Assembly: GCA_046346965.1 (NCBI GenBank)
Contig: JAXMHB010000004.1
Location: 310,001 to 374,000 of the forward strand
DNA: 64,000 bases
Direction: 5' to 3'
Source of the DNA: JAXMHB01 sp046346965
GTDB taxonomy: Bacteria > Pseudomonadota > Gammaproteobacteria > Xanthomonadales > SZUA-5
A model generated the notes under the pieces. The model was not told where the DNA came from and made no database searches. It worked only from the letters and a program-made list of their open reading frames with translations. Below are positions 1 to 8,563 of this stretch, one piece after another. Every line of letters begins with the position of its first letter. The stretch's first letter is position 1. The translations under genes were made by a program, and so were the position numbers.

Positions 1-678
1 GGGCCAGCGGTGGCGCAACAGCTGGTCGCAGGCGCGCTGGGAGAAGCCGGGGAACAGCTCACGCCGCAGTTCCTGGCTCATGCGCGTGGCAAAGTGCTCG
101 GCCAGCGGCAGGATGTCCTCCGGCCGCGAGCGCAACGGTGGCAGCGTGATCACGTCGAAAGCCAGGCGATCGAGCAAGTCCTCGCGAAAGCGGCCGGCGG
201 CGGCCTCGCTCGGCAGATCGACATTGGTGGCCGCGATCAGACGCACATTGGTACGGATGGTTTCGCGCCCGCCGACGCGTTCGAACTCGCCGTACTCGAT
301 CACGCGCAGGATCTTCTCCTGCACGCGCTGACTGGAATTGGCCAGCTCGTCCAGAAACAGGCTGCCCTCATTGGCAACCTCGAAGCGCCCCAGATGGCGC
401 CGGGTCGCGCCGGTGAAGGAACCGGCCTCGTGGCCGAAGAGCTCGGTCTCCAGCAACGACTCCGCCAGCGTTGCGCAGTTCATCTTGACGAAGGGCCGAT
501 CCCAGCGCCGCGACAGAAAGTGCAGGCGCGCCGCCACCAGTTCCTTGCCGGTCCCGCGCTCGCCGATCACCAGCACCGGGCGATCCAGCGGCGCCGCGCG
601 CGACACTTGTTCCATCACCGCGACGAAGGCGGGCGCTGATCCGAGCAGCGACAGGTCATTGGCATCGTTCGGGGCCAC
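1..678 (-). CDS. pspF: Phage-shock operon activator PspF (sigma-54 AAA+ activator), C-terminus beyond window
   Basis: Sigma-54 dependent transcription activator that turns on the phage-shock envelope-stress genes. Reading the minus strand gives a AAA+ domain starting almost at the N-terminus, with no receiver or sensor domain ahead of it, as in PspF. Walker A reads GERGTGKE, the sigma-54 contact loop reads GSFTGA (ESFTGA/GAFTGA class), and Walker B reads SLFLDE. It aligns closely with PspF as I know the family (PLDRPVLVIGERGTGKE, RVIEYGEFERVGG). I chose the GTG at 678 because GGAG lies 6 nt upstream. The C-terminal helix-turn-helix lies outside the window. pspA is normally divergent to pspF, but here the upstream neighbour is a dehydrogenase gene, so any psp operon must be elsewhere. 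The rpoN gene for its partner sigma factor is at 30.9 kb. Confidence 0.88.
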   Translation of the reverse strand, partial: MAPNDANDLSLLGSAPAFVAVMEQVSRAAPLDRPVLVIGERGTGKELVAARLHFLSRRWDRPFVKMNCATLAESLLETELFGHEAGSFTGATRRHLGRFEVANEGSLFLDELANSSQRVQEKILRVIEYGEFERVGGRETIRTNVRLIAATNVDLPSEAAAGRFREDLLDRLAFDVITLPPLRSRPEDILPLAEHFATRMSQELRRELFPGFSQRACDQLLRHRWP

Positions 679-876
679 ACGCAGCTCCTGCAGAGGGTCG
701 GATCGCCGCCCGGGACCGCGGCGCAGCCCGGATGCTGCAGCATGCCGCGCGGCCGACTCAAGTGCGCGCCGGCACGGCGCCAGCCTGAACGCCAGCACGC
801 AAGCCCGCGGCCCGAAGGCGCGAGGCGGCGCTATGCTTCGCGCCCTCTTTCCTGACGGCTCCGACGAGCGCTCGCC

Positions 877-3147
877 ATGGCCACGCCGCAACCTGTGATC
901 AACCGCAGCAAGCAGATCAACCGCGCCGAAGTGGTCGATCAGAACTTCCTCGCCCGCGTGCGCGGCTACCAGGGCCCGCTGCGCCAGCGCCCGCGTCACG
1001 CCGACGAGGCGCTCAGCGCGGATACCAGCCTCACGGTCGGTGCCTTTCGCGAACTGTTCGAGTCGCAGCTGATCAGCCGTCATCTGGATCTGATGGCGCG
1101 CGTGCTGCGGGTGCGCAACAAGGTGTTCTACACCATTGGCAGTTCCGGCCATGAGGGCAATGCGATGGTGGCGCGGCTGACCCGCCACACCGATCCCGCC
1201 TTCCTGCACTATCGCTCCGGCGGCTTCATGGCCGAGCGCTTTCGCAAGCTGCCGGGCATGGATCCGATTCAGGACTCGGCACTGTCCTTTGCCGCCAGCA
1301 AGCTGGACCCGGCCTCCGGCGGTCGCCACAAAGTATGGGGCAGCAAGCCTTTGTGGGTGCTGCCGCAGACCTCCACCATCGCCAGCCATCCGCCCAAAGC
1401 CTTCGGCACGGCGATGGCGATCGATCAGGCCAAGCGCATCGGCCATACGCTGCCAATACCGGACGATTCCATCGTGGTCTGCAGCTTCGGCGACGCCAGC
1501 GCCAACCACGCCACCGCGCAGGGCGCCTTCAACGCCGCCGAGTGGGCCGGCTACCAGCAGATCAAGGCGCCGGTACTGTTTGTCTGCGAGGACAACGGCA
1601 TCGGCATCTCGGTGCGCACGCCGACCGGCTGGATCGCGCAGAGCTTCAGCCAGCGCCAGCACATGAAGTACTTCTACGCCGACGGGCTGGATCTGGAAGC
1701 CGGCTTTGACGCCGTCCGCGCCGCCGTCGACTATTGCCGGCGCGAGCGCCGCCCGACCTTCCTGCATCTGCGCACGACGCGCCTGATGGGCCACGCCGGC
1801 ACCGATTTCGAGATCGAGTACCGCGCCATTGAGGAGGTCGAGGCCGGCGAGGCGCTGGATCCGCTGCTGCGCTCGGCCGAGCTGGCGTTGCAGCACGGCG
1901 TGTACACGCCGGATGAGCTGATCGCCCACTACGAGGACATCCGCGCGCGCTGTTTTGCCGCGGCGGAAGCCGCCGATCAGACGCCCAAACTGACCACGCT
2001 GGAGGAAGTCGTCGCCCCGTTGGCGCCCTACTCGCCCGACGCGGTAATGGCAGAGGCCACGCGCGCGCCTGCCCACGAGCAGCGCATGCGCCTGTTTGGC
2101 AGCGAGGCGCAGTTGCCGGAGCGTCAGCCGGCCCGTCACCTGGCGATCCTGATCAATCAGGCCCTGCACGATCTCTTGCTCAAGTACCCGCAGTCGCTGC
2201 TGTTCGGCGAGGACGTGGCGCAGAAAGGCGGCGTCTACACCGTCACCAAAGGCCTGTGGAGCAAGTTCAAGGGCGCCCGCGTGTTCAACACGCTGCTGGA
2301 TGAGACCACCATCCTCGGCCTGGCCCAGGGCCTGGCCAATCTGGGCATGCTGCCGATCCCGGAAATCCAGTACCTCGCCTACTACCACAACGCCTGCGAT
2401 CAGATCCGCGGCGAGGCCTGCTCGCTGCAGTTCTTCAGCAACAATCAGTACCGCAATCCGATGGTGGTGCGCATCGCGGGCCTCGGCTACCAAAAGGGCT
2501 TTGGCGGCCATTTCCACAACGACAACTCGATGGCCGCGCTGCGCGATATACCCGGCCTGACCATTGCCTGCCCCAGCCGTGGCGACGACGCGGCGATGAT
2601 GCTGCGCACGCTGATGGCGCTGTCGGCGGTCGATGGTCGCGTCTCGGTGTTCCTGGAGCCGATCGCGCTGTACATGACCAAGGATCTGTACGAAGCCGGC
2701 GACGGCCAGTGGCAGTTTGCCTACCCCGCGCCGGATCAGGCGATCGCGCTCGGCGAGCCGCGCATTTACGACCCCGAGCACAGCGATCTGTTGATCATCA
2801 GCTACGGCAACGCCATGCCGATGAGTCTGCGGGTGGCGCGTCAGCTGGAGGCCGAGCGCGGAGTGCGTGTGCGAGTGATGGATCTGCGCTGGCTGCAGCC
2901 GCTCAACGATGCCGCCATTGCCGAGCATGGCCGCGCCTGTGCGCGCATCCTGGTGGTCGACGAAGGCCGCAAGAGTGCCGGCGTCGGCGAGGGCGTGATC
3001 ACCGCGCTGATCGAAGGCGGCTGCGGCGGCAAACCGATCGCGCGCGTGCATGGCGCCGATACCTACACGCCGCTGGCGGGCGCTGCCAATCTGGTGCTGC
3101 CCTCGGACGCCACCATCCTGGAAGCCGCCCGCAAGCTGCTCGGCTGA
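877..3147 (+). CDS. Fused 2-oxo acid dehydrogenase E1 (alpha + beta in one chain)
   Basis: Thiamine-diphosphate dependent E1 component of a 2-oxo acid dehydrogenase, in which alpha-like and beta-like subunits form one 756-residue chain. The N-terminal half (about 60-380) is E1-alpha-like: the TPP/Mg motif begins at CSFGDASANH and ends at CEDNGIGIS. The C-terminal half (about 420-756) is E1-beta-like: it starts around LAILINQALHDLL, contains LFGEDVAQKGGVY, and ends with the transketolase C-domain (VRVMDLRWLQPL, VVDEGRKSAGVGEG). Branched-chain 2-oxo acid dehydrogenase is the nearest functional guess. No E2 or E3 gene is adjacent, so the substrate cannot be fixed from context. The ATG at 877 has only a weak upstream purine stretch. 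It is divergent from pspF. Confidence 0.85.
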   Translation: MATPQPVINRSKQINRAEVVDQNFLARVRGYQGPLRQRPRHADEALSADTSLTVGAFRELFESQLISRHLDLMARVLRVRNKVFYTIGSSGHEGNAMVARLTRHTDPAFLHYRSGGFMAERFRKLPGMDPIQDSALSFAASKLDPASGGRHKVWGSKPLWVLPQTSTIASHPPKAFGTAMAIDQAKRIGHTLPIPDDSIVVCSFGDASANHATAQGAFNAAEWAGYQQIKAPVLFVCEDNGIGISVRTPTGWIAQSFSQRQHMKYFYADGLDLEAGFDAVRAAVDYCRRERRPTFLHLRTTRLMGHAGTDFEIEYRAIEEVEAGEALDPLLRSAELALQHGVYTPDELIAHYEDIRARCFAAAEAADQTPKLTTLEEVVAPLAPYSPDAVMAEATRAPAHEQRMRLFGSEAQLPERQPARHLAILINQALHDLLLKYPQSLLFGEDVAQKGGVYTVTKGLWSKFKGARVFNTLLDETTILGLAQGLANLGMLPIPEIQYLAYYHNACDQIRGEACSLQFFSNNQYRNPMVVRIAGLGYQKGFGGHFHNDNSMAALRDIPGLTIACPSRGDDAAMMLRTLMALSAVDGRVSVFLEPIALYMTKDLYEAGDGQWQFAYPAPDQAIALGEPRIYDPEHSDLLIISYGNAMPMSLRVARQLEAERGVRVRVMDLRWLQPLNDAAIAEHGRACARILVVDEGRKSAGVGEGVITALIEGGCGGKPIARVHGADTYTPLAGAANLVLPSDATILEAARKLLG

Positions 3148-3183
3148 GCGCAGCGCTCGGAGCGGCCCGCGAGCGTCAGACAC

Positions 3184-3212
3184 AAAAAAGCCCGGGGCGA
3201 TGTACCCCGGGC
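3184..3212 (-). terminator. Rho-independent terminator of ompW
   Basis: A perfect 8-bp stem (GCCCGGGG / CCCCGGGC) with a 7-nt loop is preceded on the plus strand by six A residues. This gives a U-tract for transcripts on the minus strand, so it terminates ompW. It lies between two convergent genes and could also slow transcription from the E1 gene. Confidence 0.85.
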
Positions 3213-3255
3213 CGGAGAGTGGCCGGCGTCAGCCGGCAATGTGCCGCGCGATGGC

Positions 3256-3870
3256 TTAGAACTTGTACGCCAGATCCACACCCAGCACCAGCGGATCGAC
3301 GTTGGCGGTGCCGATGTCGGCGCCGTCGAGCTCAGCGTCGCTGTCGATGTCCACCCACCACAGCTGCGCGCCGACCGACCAGTTGTCATTCAGCGCGAAC
3401 TCGAGTCCCAGCTCCGCGGCCAGACCAAAGGAGTTGTCGAGGTTCAGATCGGCACCGGGAATGGCGATCTTCTCGTCGTAGATGAAGGTGTAGTTCACAC
3501 CCGCACCGACGTAGAAGTTGACCGGACCCGCCGGGTTGAAGTGGTACTGGAAGGTCACCGTCGGCGGCAGGTGGCGCAGCGAACCCGAGTTGGCGCCGTT
3601 CAGATCGAAATCGTGATCGAAGGGCCACGCGGCCAGCACTTGCGCGGCAACGTGATCGGTCAGGAAGTAGCTGAGCGCCAGCGTGGGCTTGACGTCGCTG
3701 CCGACTTCCAGGTCCAGCGTACCGGCCAGCGTGCCGTTGTCGGACTTCGGATTGACGTTGCCGAGACCAATACGGGCGACCCAATCACCGGCCTGATAGG
3801 CCTGAGCGGACGGGGCATAGGCGGCGCAAGCAGCAGCGGACAGGGCCAGGGCGAGCAGAGTCTTGTTCAT
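3256..3870 (-). CDS. ompW: Outer-membrane protein OmpW
   Basis: Small 8-stranded outer-membrane beta-barrel. The 204-residue product has a signal peptide of about 24 residues ending SAQA-Y. The start of the mature chain (AGDWVARIGLGNVNPKSDNG), the motif TLALSYFLTDHVAAQVLAAWPF and the final LGVDLAYKF with terminal Phe are typical of OmpW. GGAGC lies about 6 nt before the ATG. An FNR-like palindrome sits upstream (see 3929-3944). It lies 100 bp downstream of the kinase gene on the same strand but has its own regulatory region and terminator, so it is probably a separate transcript. Confidence 0.92.
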   Translation of the reverse strand: MNKTLLALALSAAACAAYAPSAQAYQAGDWVARIGLGNVNPKSDNGTLAGTLDLEVGSDVKPTLALSYFLTDHVAAQVLAAWPFDHDFDLNGANSGSLRHLPPTVTFQYHFNPAGPVNFYVGAGVNYTFIYDEKIAIPGADLNLDNSFGLAAELGLEFALNDNWSVGAQLWWVDIDSDAELDGADIGTANVDPLVLGVDLAYKF

Positions 3871-3928
3871 GGTGAGCTCCGTGGTAGGAAGGTGTGGGAG
3901 CTACTCTGAACCTTTGAAAAAACGAAAT

Positions 3929-3944
3929 CTTGACGATTGTCAAG
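3929..3944 (-). promoter_or_regulatory. FNR/CRP-family box upstream of ompW
   Basis: The perfect palindrome CTTGACGATTGTCAAG (TTGAC-N4-GTCAA) matches the FNR-type layout TTGAT-N4-ATCAA with one symmetric change per half-site. Its centre is about 66 bp upstream of the ompW ATG, which would allow a class II activator position with a short leader. OmpW is FNR-controlled in enterobacteria, so an oxygen- or NO-responsive regulator is a plausible owner. No clear -10 element is visible. Confidence 0.5.
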
Positions 3945-3969
3945 GTCGCTGCAGATGCGCCAATGCCGC

Positions 3970-6690
3970 TCACAGGCGCCGCTGCAACGCTCGCAGCGTG
4001 CGCAAGGTAGGCGCCTGATCGACCAGCGCCGAGCTCAAGATCGGCGCTGCCTGGGCATAGCGCCGGCGTGCTTCGCCGAGATCTCCACGATCGGCGGCGA
4101 TCCAGGCCAGACGCAGCGATGCCTGGGCACAGGCCGGATGCGTGCAGGTGTCGCCGCCGAAGGCGCTGATGGCGTCGCGATAAGCATCAACGGCGGCGTC
4201 AACCTCACCCAAAGCCTCGCGCACGCGGCCCTCCTGCACGCGCAGGGGGCCGCGCTGGCGCGCGCCGAGCGCCCCGGCGCCGGCCGCGAACTCGGTCAGC
4301 AGCGCCTCGGCCTCCGGCGCAAGTCCCTGTGCCACCTGCGCCTCCGCCTGGGTCAGCAGTGCGCCGCCGAGCAGACCGGTCGCCATCGCCTGAGGGTCCC
4401 GCGCGATTGCCAGCGCCTCGCCGGCCAAGGCCTGCGCCCGCTCCGCATTGCGCTGCAGCAAGGACAGATTGGCCAGCGCCAGCAGCGCCACCGCGGTGCG
4501 CTCATGGTGGTCGCCGACGGTCTCCCGGCGCAGCTGCAAGGACTCGCTCAAGCGTGATTCCGCGAGCGCCAGGTCCTCGCGTTCCAGCGCCAGCCGCCCG
4601 AGATTGTGCAGCCGTGTCTGATAGACCGAAGAACGCTGATCTCCCAGCGCCACCAGCACATCCAGCCCGCGCTGCAGCCAGGGCTGCGCCTCGCTCAAGC
4701 GGCCGTTGACCAGATACATCGCGCCGAGGTTGCCGTAGGCGCCACTGAGCTTGGGATGCGGTTTGGGGAACAGACGCTCCGCCACCTCCACCGCCTCTTT
4801 CAGATACGGTTCGCCCCGCTCCGGTTGCGCCATACGATCCAAAGTGATGCCGATCCAACCCAGCAAACCCAGGTGTGGAAAGCTGTAGCGCCGGCCAGTT
4901 GCCTGATTCTCGGCATAGGCGCGCTCGAAGGTGTCGAGTGCCGCCGGCAGCTGTCCGCGCGCACTCTGAATCGAGCCCAGCGTGACCAGAAACGAGGCCT
5001 GATCGCGCTGCATCGGCGTACGCTGGCGCAGTGCCAGCGCGCGCAGGATCAGCGCTTCCGCCTGATCCAAATGATTCAAGCGTTGCGCCACCACGGCCCA
5101 GGACGAATACAGCGTGGCGCCGATCTCATCGGCCGTCTCGCTGTGATGCCAGGCGAGATCCGCCTGATCGACCGACCGAAACAGTGCTTCAGCGCGCTCG
5201 AACTGGTCCTCGCGCTGGGCCGTCTGGGCACGCGTCAGCAGCAGCAGCGCCCAGCGCGCCTGACCGTGCTCGCCGCGCGCCTCGGCAAGCTCGATGGCGC
5301 GCGCAATGGTCTGCTCGGCTTGCGCGTAGCGCCCCAGATTCATCATGGCGCCGGCGAGCGTGCCGAGCAGATCGATGCGGGTATCGGCCGCCAGTGCGGC
5401 ATTCTGCTCTAGCGCCGCATATTGCTGATCCAGCAGTGCCGATACCGGCAGCTCGCTGCCGTTGTTGAGTTCGGGATTGGCGGACTCATAGGCCTGCAGC
5501 AGGAAGTCGCGCATCGCACCGGCTCGGTCGCGTGCCTCGATAGCGGCCAGCGTGGCCAGCTCGGCCGCTTGCCGCAGATGCAGTTCGCGCCACCAGGCCA
5601 GACCGGACAAGGTCAGACCCAGGACGGCGATACTCAGACCCAGGGCATGGCGCTGCAGGAAACAGCGCAGGCGATAGCCGGTCTGGCGCTTCAGCGAGAT
5701 CGGATAACGATCGCGCACCCGACGCACATCGCTGGCGAGCGCTTCCACGCTGGCATAGCGCGCCGTCGCGTCCGCGGCGCACGCGTGTCCCACGATCGCG
5801 GCCAGATCGGCGCGCCGTCCGGCAGGCACGAGCGGCAGCAGATCCCGCAGCAGGCAGCCCAGGGCATAGACATCCACGGCCACACCACCGATCTCACCGG
5901 CCACCACCTCCGGCGCCGCGTACTCGGGCGAGTACCAATGTCCGCCGGGCCCTGCGGCGGCACGCATCGACGTGCCCAACCTGCCGGCAATGCCAAAGTC
6001 GAGCAACTTCACCACCGGCCCGGTAGGCCCGCTGGCCATCAGCACGTTGTCCGGCTTGATGTCACGATGAACGATCAACTGCCCGTGGATATGCGAGACC
6101 GCGGCGCACAGGTCCAGAAGGTGCGCCAGCACGGCGCGCCAAGGCAGCTCCAGTTCGCGACAGGCCTGCGGCAGCGGCACGCCGCTGAGCCGCTCCATGA
6201 CGAAATAGGGCTCGCCTGCGGGCGTCGTCCCACCGTCCAGAAACTGGCAGATATGCGGATGCCGCAGCCGCGCCAGCACCCCGCGCTCGGACTGAAACAG
6301 GCTGTGCATCTCCTGCGGTGGCCGATCGCTGCGTGCGATCTTGATCGCTACTTCCTGCTCAAACTCGCCATCCGCGCGGCGCGCGGCGTAGACCTCCGCC
6401 ATGCCGCCGTAGCGTATGCGCTCGCTCAGGCGGTAAGGGCCGATGCGCTCGCCGCTGCGGTCCGTGGGCGCCGCCCAGTCGCCGGCGACGGCGCTGATGC
6501 TGGAGCCGAGGCCGGTATCGCCGTCCTCGGCATAGCGCAGCATCTGCGCCAGCGTGGCCTGCAGGGCGACGTCATCGCCGCAACTGGCCGCGACGAACTC
6601 GGCGCGTGACGCCGCGGGCAGTGCCAGCGCCTGGTGAAACATGGCCTCCATGCGCACAAAGCGCGTGGAACCGGGTTGCACCGCGCTCAC
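3970..6690 (-). CDS. Membrane Ser/Thr protein kinase with C-terminal TPR domain
   Basis: Hanks-type kinase of 906 residues. The kinase domain spans about 84-330: Lys117 in VAIK, the catalytic loop HRDIKPDN at 208-215, and DFG at 231-233. One membrane helix follows at about 345-367 (LGLSIAVLGLTLSGLAWW). About 500 residues of helical TPR-like repeats follow (for example LGRYAQAEQTIARAIELAEA and LGNLAALYLVNGRLSEAQPW-type units). The GTG start overlaps the stop codon of the upstream sigma-factor gene by 4 nt (GTGA), so the two are translationally coupled. In Xanthomonas and Vibrio, kinases paired with ECF sigma factors phosphorylate and activate them; the same job is inferred here. The far C-terminus ends with a leucine/arginine-rich tail. 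Confidence 0.88.
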   Translation of the reverse strand: MSAVQPGSTRFVRMEAMFHQALALPAASRAEFVAASCGDDVALQATLAQMLRYAEDGDTGLGSSISAVAGDWAAPTDRSGERIGPYRLSERIRYGGMAEVYAARRADGEFEQEVAIKIARSDRPPQEMHSLFQSERGVLARLRHPHICQFLDGGTTPAGEPYFVMERLSGVPLPQACRELELPWRAVLAHLLDLCAAVSHIHGQLIVHRDIKPDNVLMASGPTGPVVKLLDFGIAGRLGTSMRAAAGPGGHWYSPEYAAPEVVAGEIGGVAVDVYALGCLLRDLLPLVPAGRRADLAAIVGHACAADATARYASVEALASDVRRVRDRYPISLKRQTGYRLRCFLQRHALGLSIAVLGLTLSGLAWWRELHLRQAAELATLAAIEARDRAGAMRDFLLQAYESANPELNNGSELPVSALLDQQYAALEQNAALAADTRIDLLGTLAGAMMNLGRYAQAEQTIARAIELAEARGEHGQARWALLLLTRAQTAQREDQFERAEALFRSVDQADLAWHHSETADEIGATLYSSWAVVAQRLNHLDQAEALILRALALRQRTPMQRDQASFLVTLGSIQSARGQLPAALDTFERAYAENQATGRRYSFPHLGLLGWIGITLDRMAQPERGEPYLKEAVEVAERLFPKPHPKLSGAYGNLGAMYLVNGRLSEAQPWLQRGLDVLVALGDQRSSVYQTRLHNLGRLALEREDLALAESRLSESLQLRRETVGDHHERTAVALLALANLSLLQRNAERAQALAGEALAIARDPQAMATGLLGGALLTQAEAQVAQGLAPEAEALLTEFAAGAGALGARQRGPLRVQEGRVREALGEVDAAVDAYRDAISAFGGDTCTHPACAQASLRLAWIAADRGDLGEARRRYAQAAPILSSALVDQAPTLRTLRALQRRL

Positions 6691-7229
6691 GGCGAGGCCG
6701 CCGAAGTGCCCAACTGCGCCACGATCCAGCCGCGCAAGAAGCGCAGCTCACGCACCACGGTGGCGGCCGAGATCTCCAGCGCCGCGGCCGTCTCATCCTG
6801 CGTGAAGCCGCCGAAATAATGCAGCTCGGCGATCTTGGCCTTGCGCGGGTCCGCGCGTGCCAGATCGTTCAGCAGCAGATCCAGTTCCACCACCCGCAGC
6901 CCGTCGCCGCTCGGCAAATCGGCCGTGCGCAGGGTCACGCGCTCTGCCCGTTCGCCGCGCTTCTGGCTCTGCTTGCGGCGGGCGTGGTCGACGAGAATCC
7001 GCCGCATCTCGGTGGACGCCTGGCGGATGAAATGCTGGCGATCGACGAAGCCCATGCGCAAGGCACTGAGCCGCAAATAGGCCTCGTGCACCAGGTCAGT
7101 GGGCGCCAGCGTGATCGCCGCCGACTCGTTACGCAGATGCCGCCGCGCAACCGCGCGCAGCGCCTCATGGATCTGCTCGGTCCACTGTGCCTCGGTGGGC
7201 GCTGGCTCTGATCCCGGCAATTGGCTCAT
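6687..7229 (-). CDS. ECF sigma factor (TIGR02999-like, kinase-linked)
   Basis: RNA polymerase sigma factor of the ECF type, about 180 residues. Region 2 includes LAPTDLVHEAYLRLSAL and RQHFIRQASTEMRRILVDHARR. Region 4 includes AELHYFGGFTQDETAAALEISAATVVRELRFLRGWI with a helix-turn-helix. I chose the ATG at 7229 (MSQLPG) because GGGG lies 5 nt before it; in-frame ATGs at 7241 and 7286 are less well placed. Its 3' end overlaps the kinase gene by 4 nt. In kinase-linked ECF groups a threonine in region 2.2 stands in for the usual acidic residues and is phosphorylated; Thr44 in LAPTDLVHEAY is the candidate by position. No anti-sigma factor gene is adjacent, which fits that mode. Confidence 0.85.
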   Translation of the reverse strand: MSQLPGSEPAPTEAQWTEQIHEALRAVARRHLRNESAAITLAPTDLVHEAYLRLSALRMGFVDRQHFIRQASTEMRRILVDHARRKQSQKRGERAERVTLRTADLPSGDGLRVVELDLLLNDLARADPRKAKIAELHYFGGFTQDETAAALEISAATVVRELRFLRGWIVAQLGTSAASP

Positions 7230-7378
7230 AGACCCCGACATCCAGGCGGCGCATGGCGCCCGCAGCGAGCAAGCTCGGTGCTGCAATCTAAGCGATTTAC
7301 GCGAGAAACCGCGACCGGACTCGATGCTTCCGGCGCGGTACGCCCTTCCATGCGGCCGTCACCCCGCTCCAGCCGCCC

Positions 7379-7828
7379 TCAGCCCGCCGGCTCGCGCCTC
7401 ACCACCGGGCTCTTGACGGGTTCCTCTGAGCCAATCTGCCACTCGCCAAAGCCATCGACGTAGAAGTTGAGGATACGCACCCAGCCTTCCTCAACTTCGG
7501 TCGCCGCCCGATAGTGGGTACGAACGGTGTAACTGACCTTGACCGGATACACCTGCGTGCCTTCCTGGCCGGAACCAGCGTCTTGACGGTAACTCCAGGG
7601 CCTCGGGGCAGCTACTTTGAGCGAATCGACACTGACGGTCACCGCACCTTCCGAACCGGCGGAAGCGGCCTTCTCGCCCTTCTTGCAGCGCACCAACTGT
7701 GTGAACAGCTCGGTATCGGGCTGGGCGTCAGCAGCCACCGCGGTCTGGGAGATCGGACACTCCAGAATCTCTGCCTGGGCCACCGAGGCGCAGAGGAGCA
7801 ACAGCAATAGCCACCGCAAGTCGTTCAT
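7379..7828 (-). CDS. Secreted protein of unknown function
   Basis: A 149-residue product starting MNDLRWLLLLLLCASVAQA, a clear Sec signal peptide with cleavage after AQA. The mature part has cysteines at positions 23 and 48 that could form a disulfide, and a run of beta-strand-like segments (YPVKVSYTVRTHYRAA, WVRILNFYVDGFGEWQIG). The C-terminus resembles an NTF2/SnoaL- or DUF-type periplasmic beta domain, but I do not recognise a family. GGTGATG precedes the ATG. The same reading frame is open further upstream, but that extension is the antisense of the next gene and is not credible. Confidence 0.7.
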   Translation of the reverse strand: MNDLRWLLLLLLCASVAQAEILECPISQTAVAADAQPDTELFTQLVRCKKGEKAASAGSEGAVTVSVDSLKVAAPRPWSYRQDAGSGQEGTQVYPVKVSYTVRTHYRAATEVEEGWVRILNFYVDGFGEWQIGSEEPVKSPVVRREPAG

Positions 7829-7932
7829 CGCATCACCATCGTGACCAGGGCGTTCGATGCTAGTGCAGCAGATGGCCCGTGGACAGCCGCACCGCGCCCG
7901 CTTGGCATGGAGCCCGCGCGCTCGACGGGGCG

Positions 7933-8451
7933 CTAGCCGATCAAACCGAGCACGCGCAGCTGCTGCTCCAGCTCCGCCGCGCTGCGCCAGGGCAGTATCG
8001 GCGCACGCTGGCGCTCGTCTGGCGGGTCCTGCGGGAGTGCATCGGACCATCCTCCGCAGCCGATCAGCGGCAGCAGCGGCCGCCCATGCAACCAGGCCAG
8101 ACAGACTTCGGATTTGGTACCGGCACGGCCGCCGATGACCAAACACGCGTCCCCGGCCAGCGCCATCAGCAGGTTGCGGGCATCGCCCATGCCGCAGGGC
8201 AGCACGATCGTCGCCGGCCAGTCGGGCGGTGGCATCTGATCGTCCGGAAGGATGCTGAGCACCACGCCACCGGCAGCCACGGCGCACTCGGCAGCCACAC
8301 GCGTGGCCGGGCTGCCGCAGCCGCTGACCACGGTGATGCCATGCTGTGCCAGCAGGGTACCGGCCTGCCCTGCGCAGGCATAAGCTGTACTGCCCGGCTC
8401 GGCGCTGCCCAACACGCAAACCTGGGGCTTTCGCCTGGATGTCCTTGTCAT
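7933..8451 (-). CDS. SLOG/LOG-like Rossmann protein (TIGR00725-type)
   Basis: Nucleotide-binding Rossmann-fold protein of the lysine-decarboxylase-like (LOG/SLOG) superfamily, 172 residues from the ATG at 8451. Signatures are VCVLGSAEPG near the N-terminus, VVSGCGSPATRVAAECAVAAGG, the segment LPCGMGDARNLLMALAGDAC, and VIGGRAGTKSEVCLAW, which occupies the place of the PGGxGTxxE motif of LOG proteins. Here it is GGRAGTKSE, as in the TIGR00725 group, which is not the cytokinin-forming LOG subgroup. The true substrate is unknown. In-frame starts at 8478 and 8559 would add a poorly conserved, arginine-rich leader; AGGGCAGGCAG upstream of 8451 supports the shorter form. Confidence 0.75.
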   Translation of the reverse strand: MTRTSRRKPQVCVLGSAEPGSTAYACAGQAGTLLAQHGITVVSGCGSPATRVAAECAVAAGGVVLSILPDDQMPPPDWPATIVLPCGMGDARNLLMALAGDACLVIGGRAGTKSEVCLAWLHGRPLLPLIGCGGWSDALPQDPPDERQRAPILPWRSAAELEQQLRVLGLIG

Positions 8452-8563
8452 CTGCCTGCCCTGGCGGTCTTGCCGCATCGTGTTGGACCAGATTCCACCC
8501 ATCAACGCACGAGCGCGACCATGCGCACGTGGCGCTGCGCCGCCGCGCAGCGCGACCACCGTC

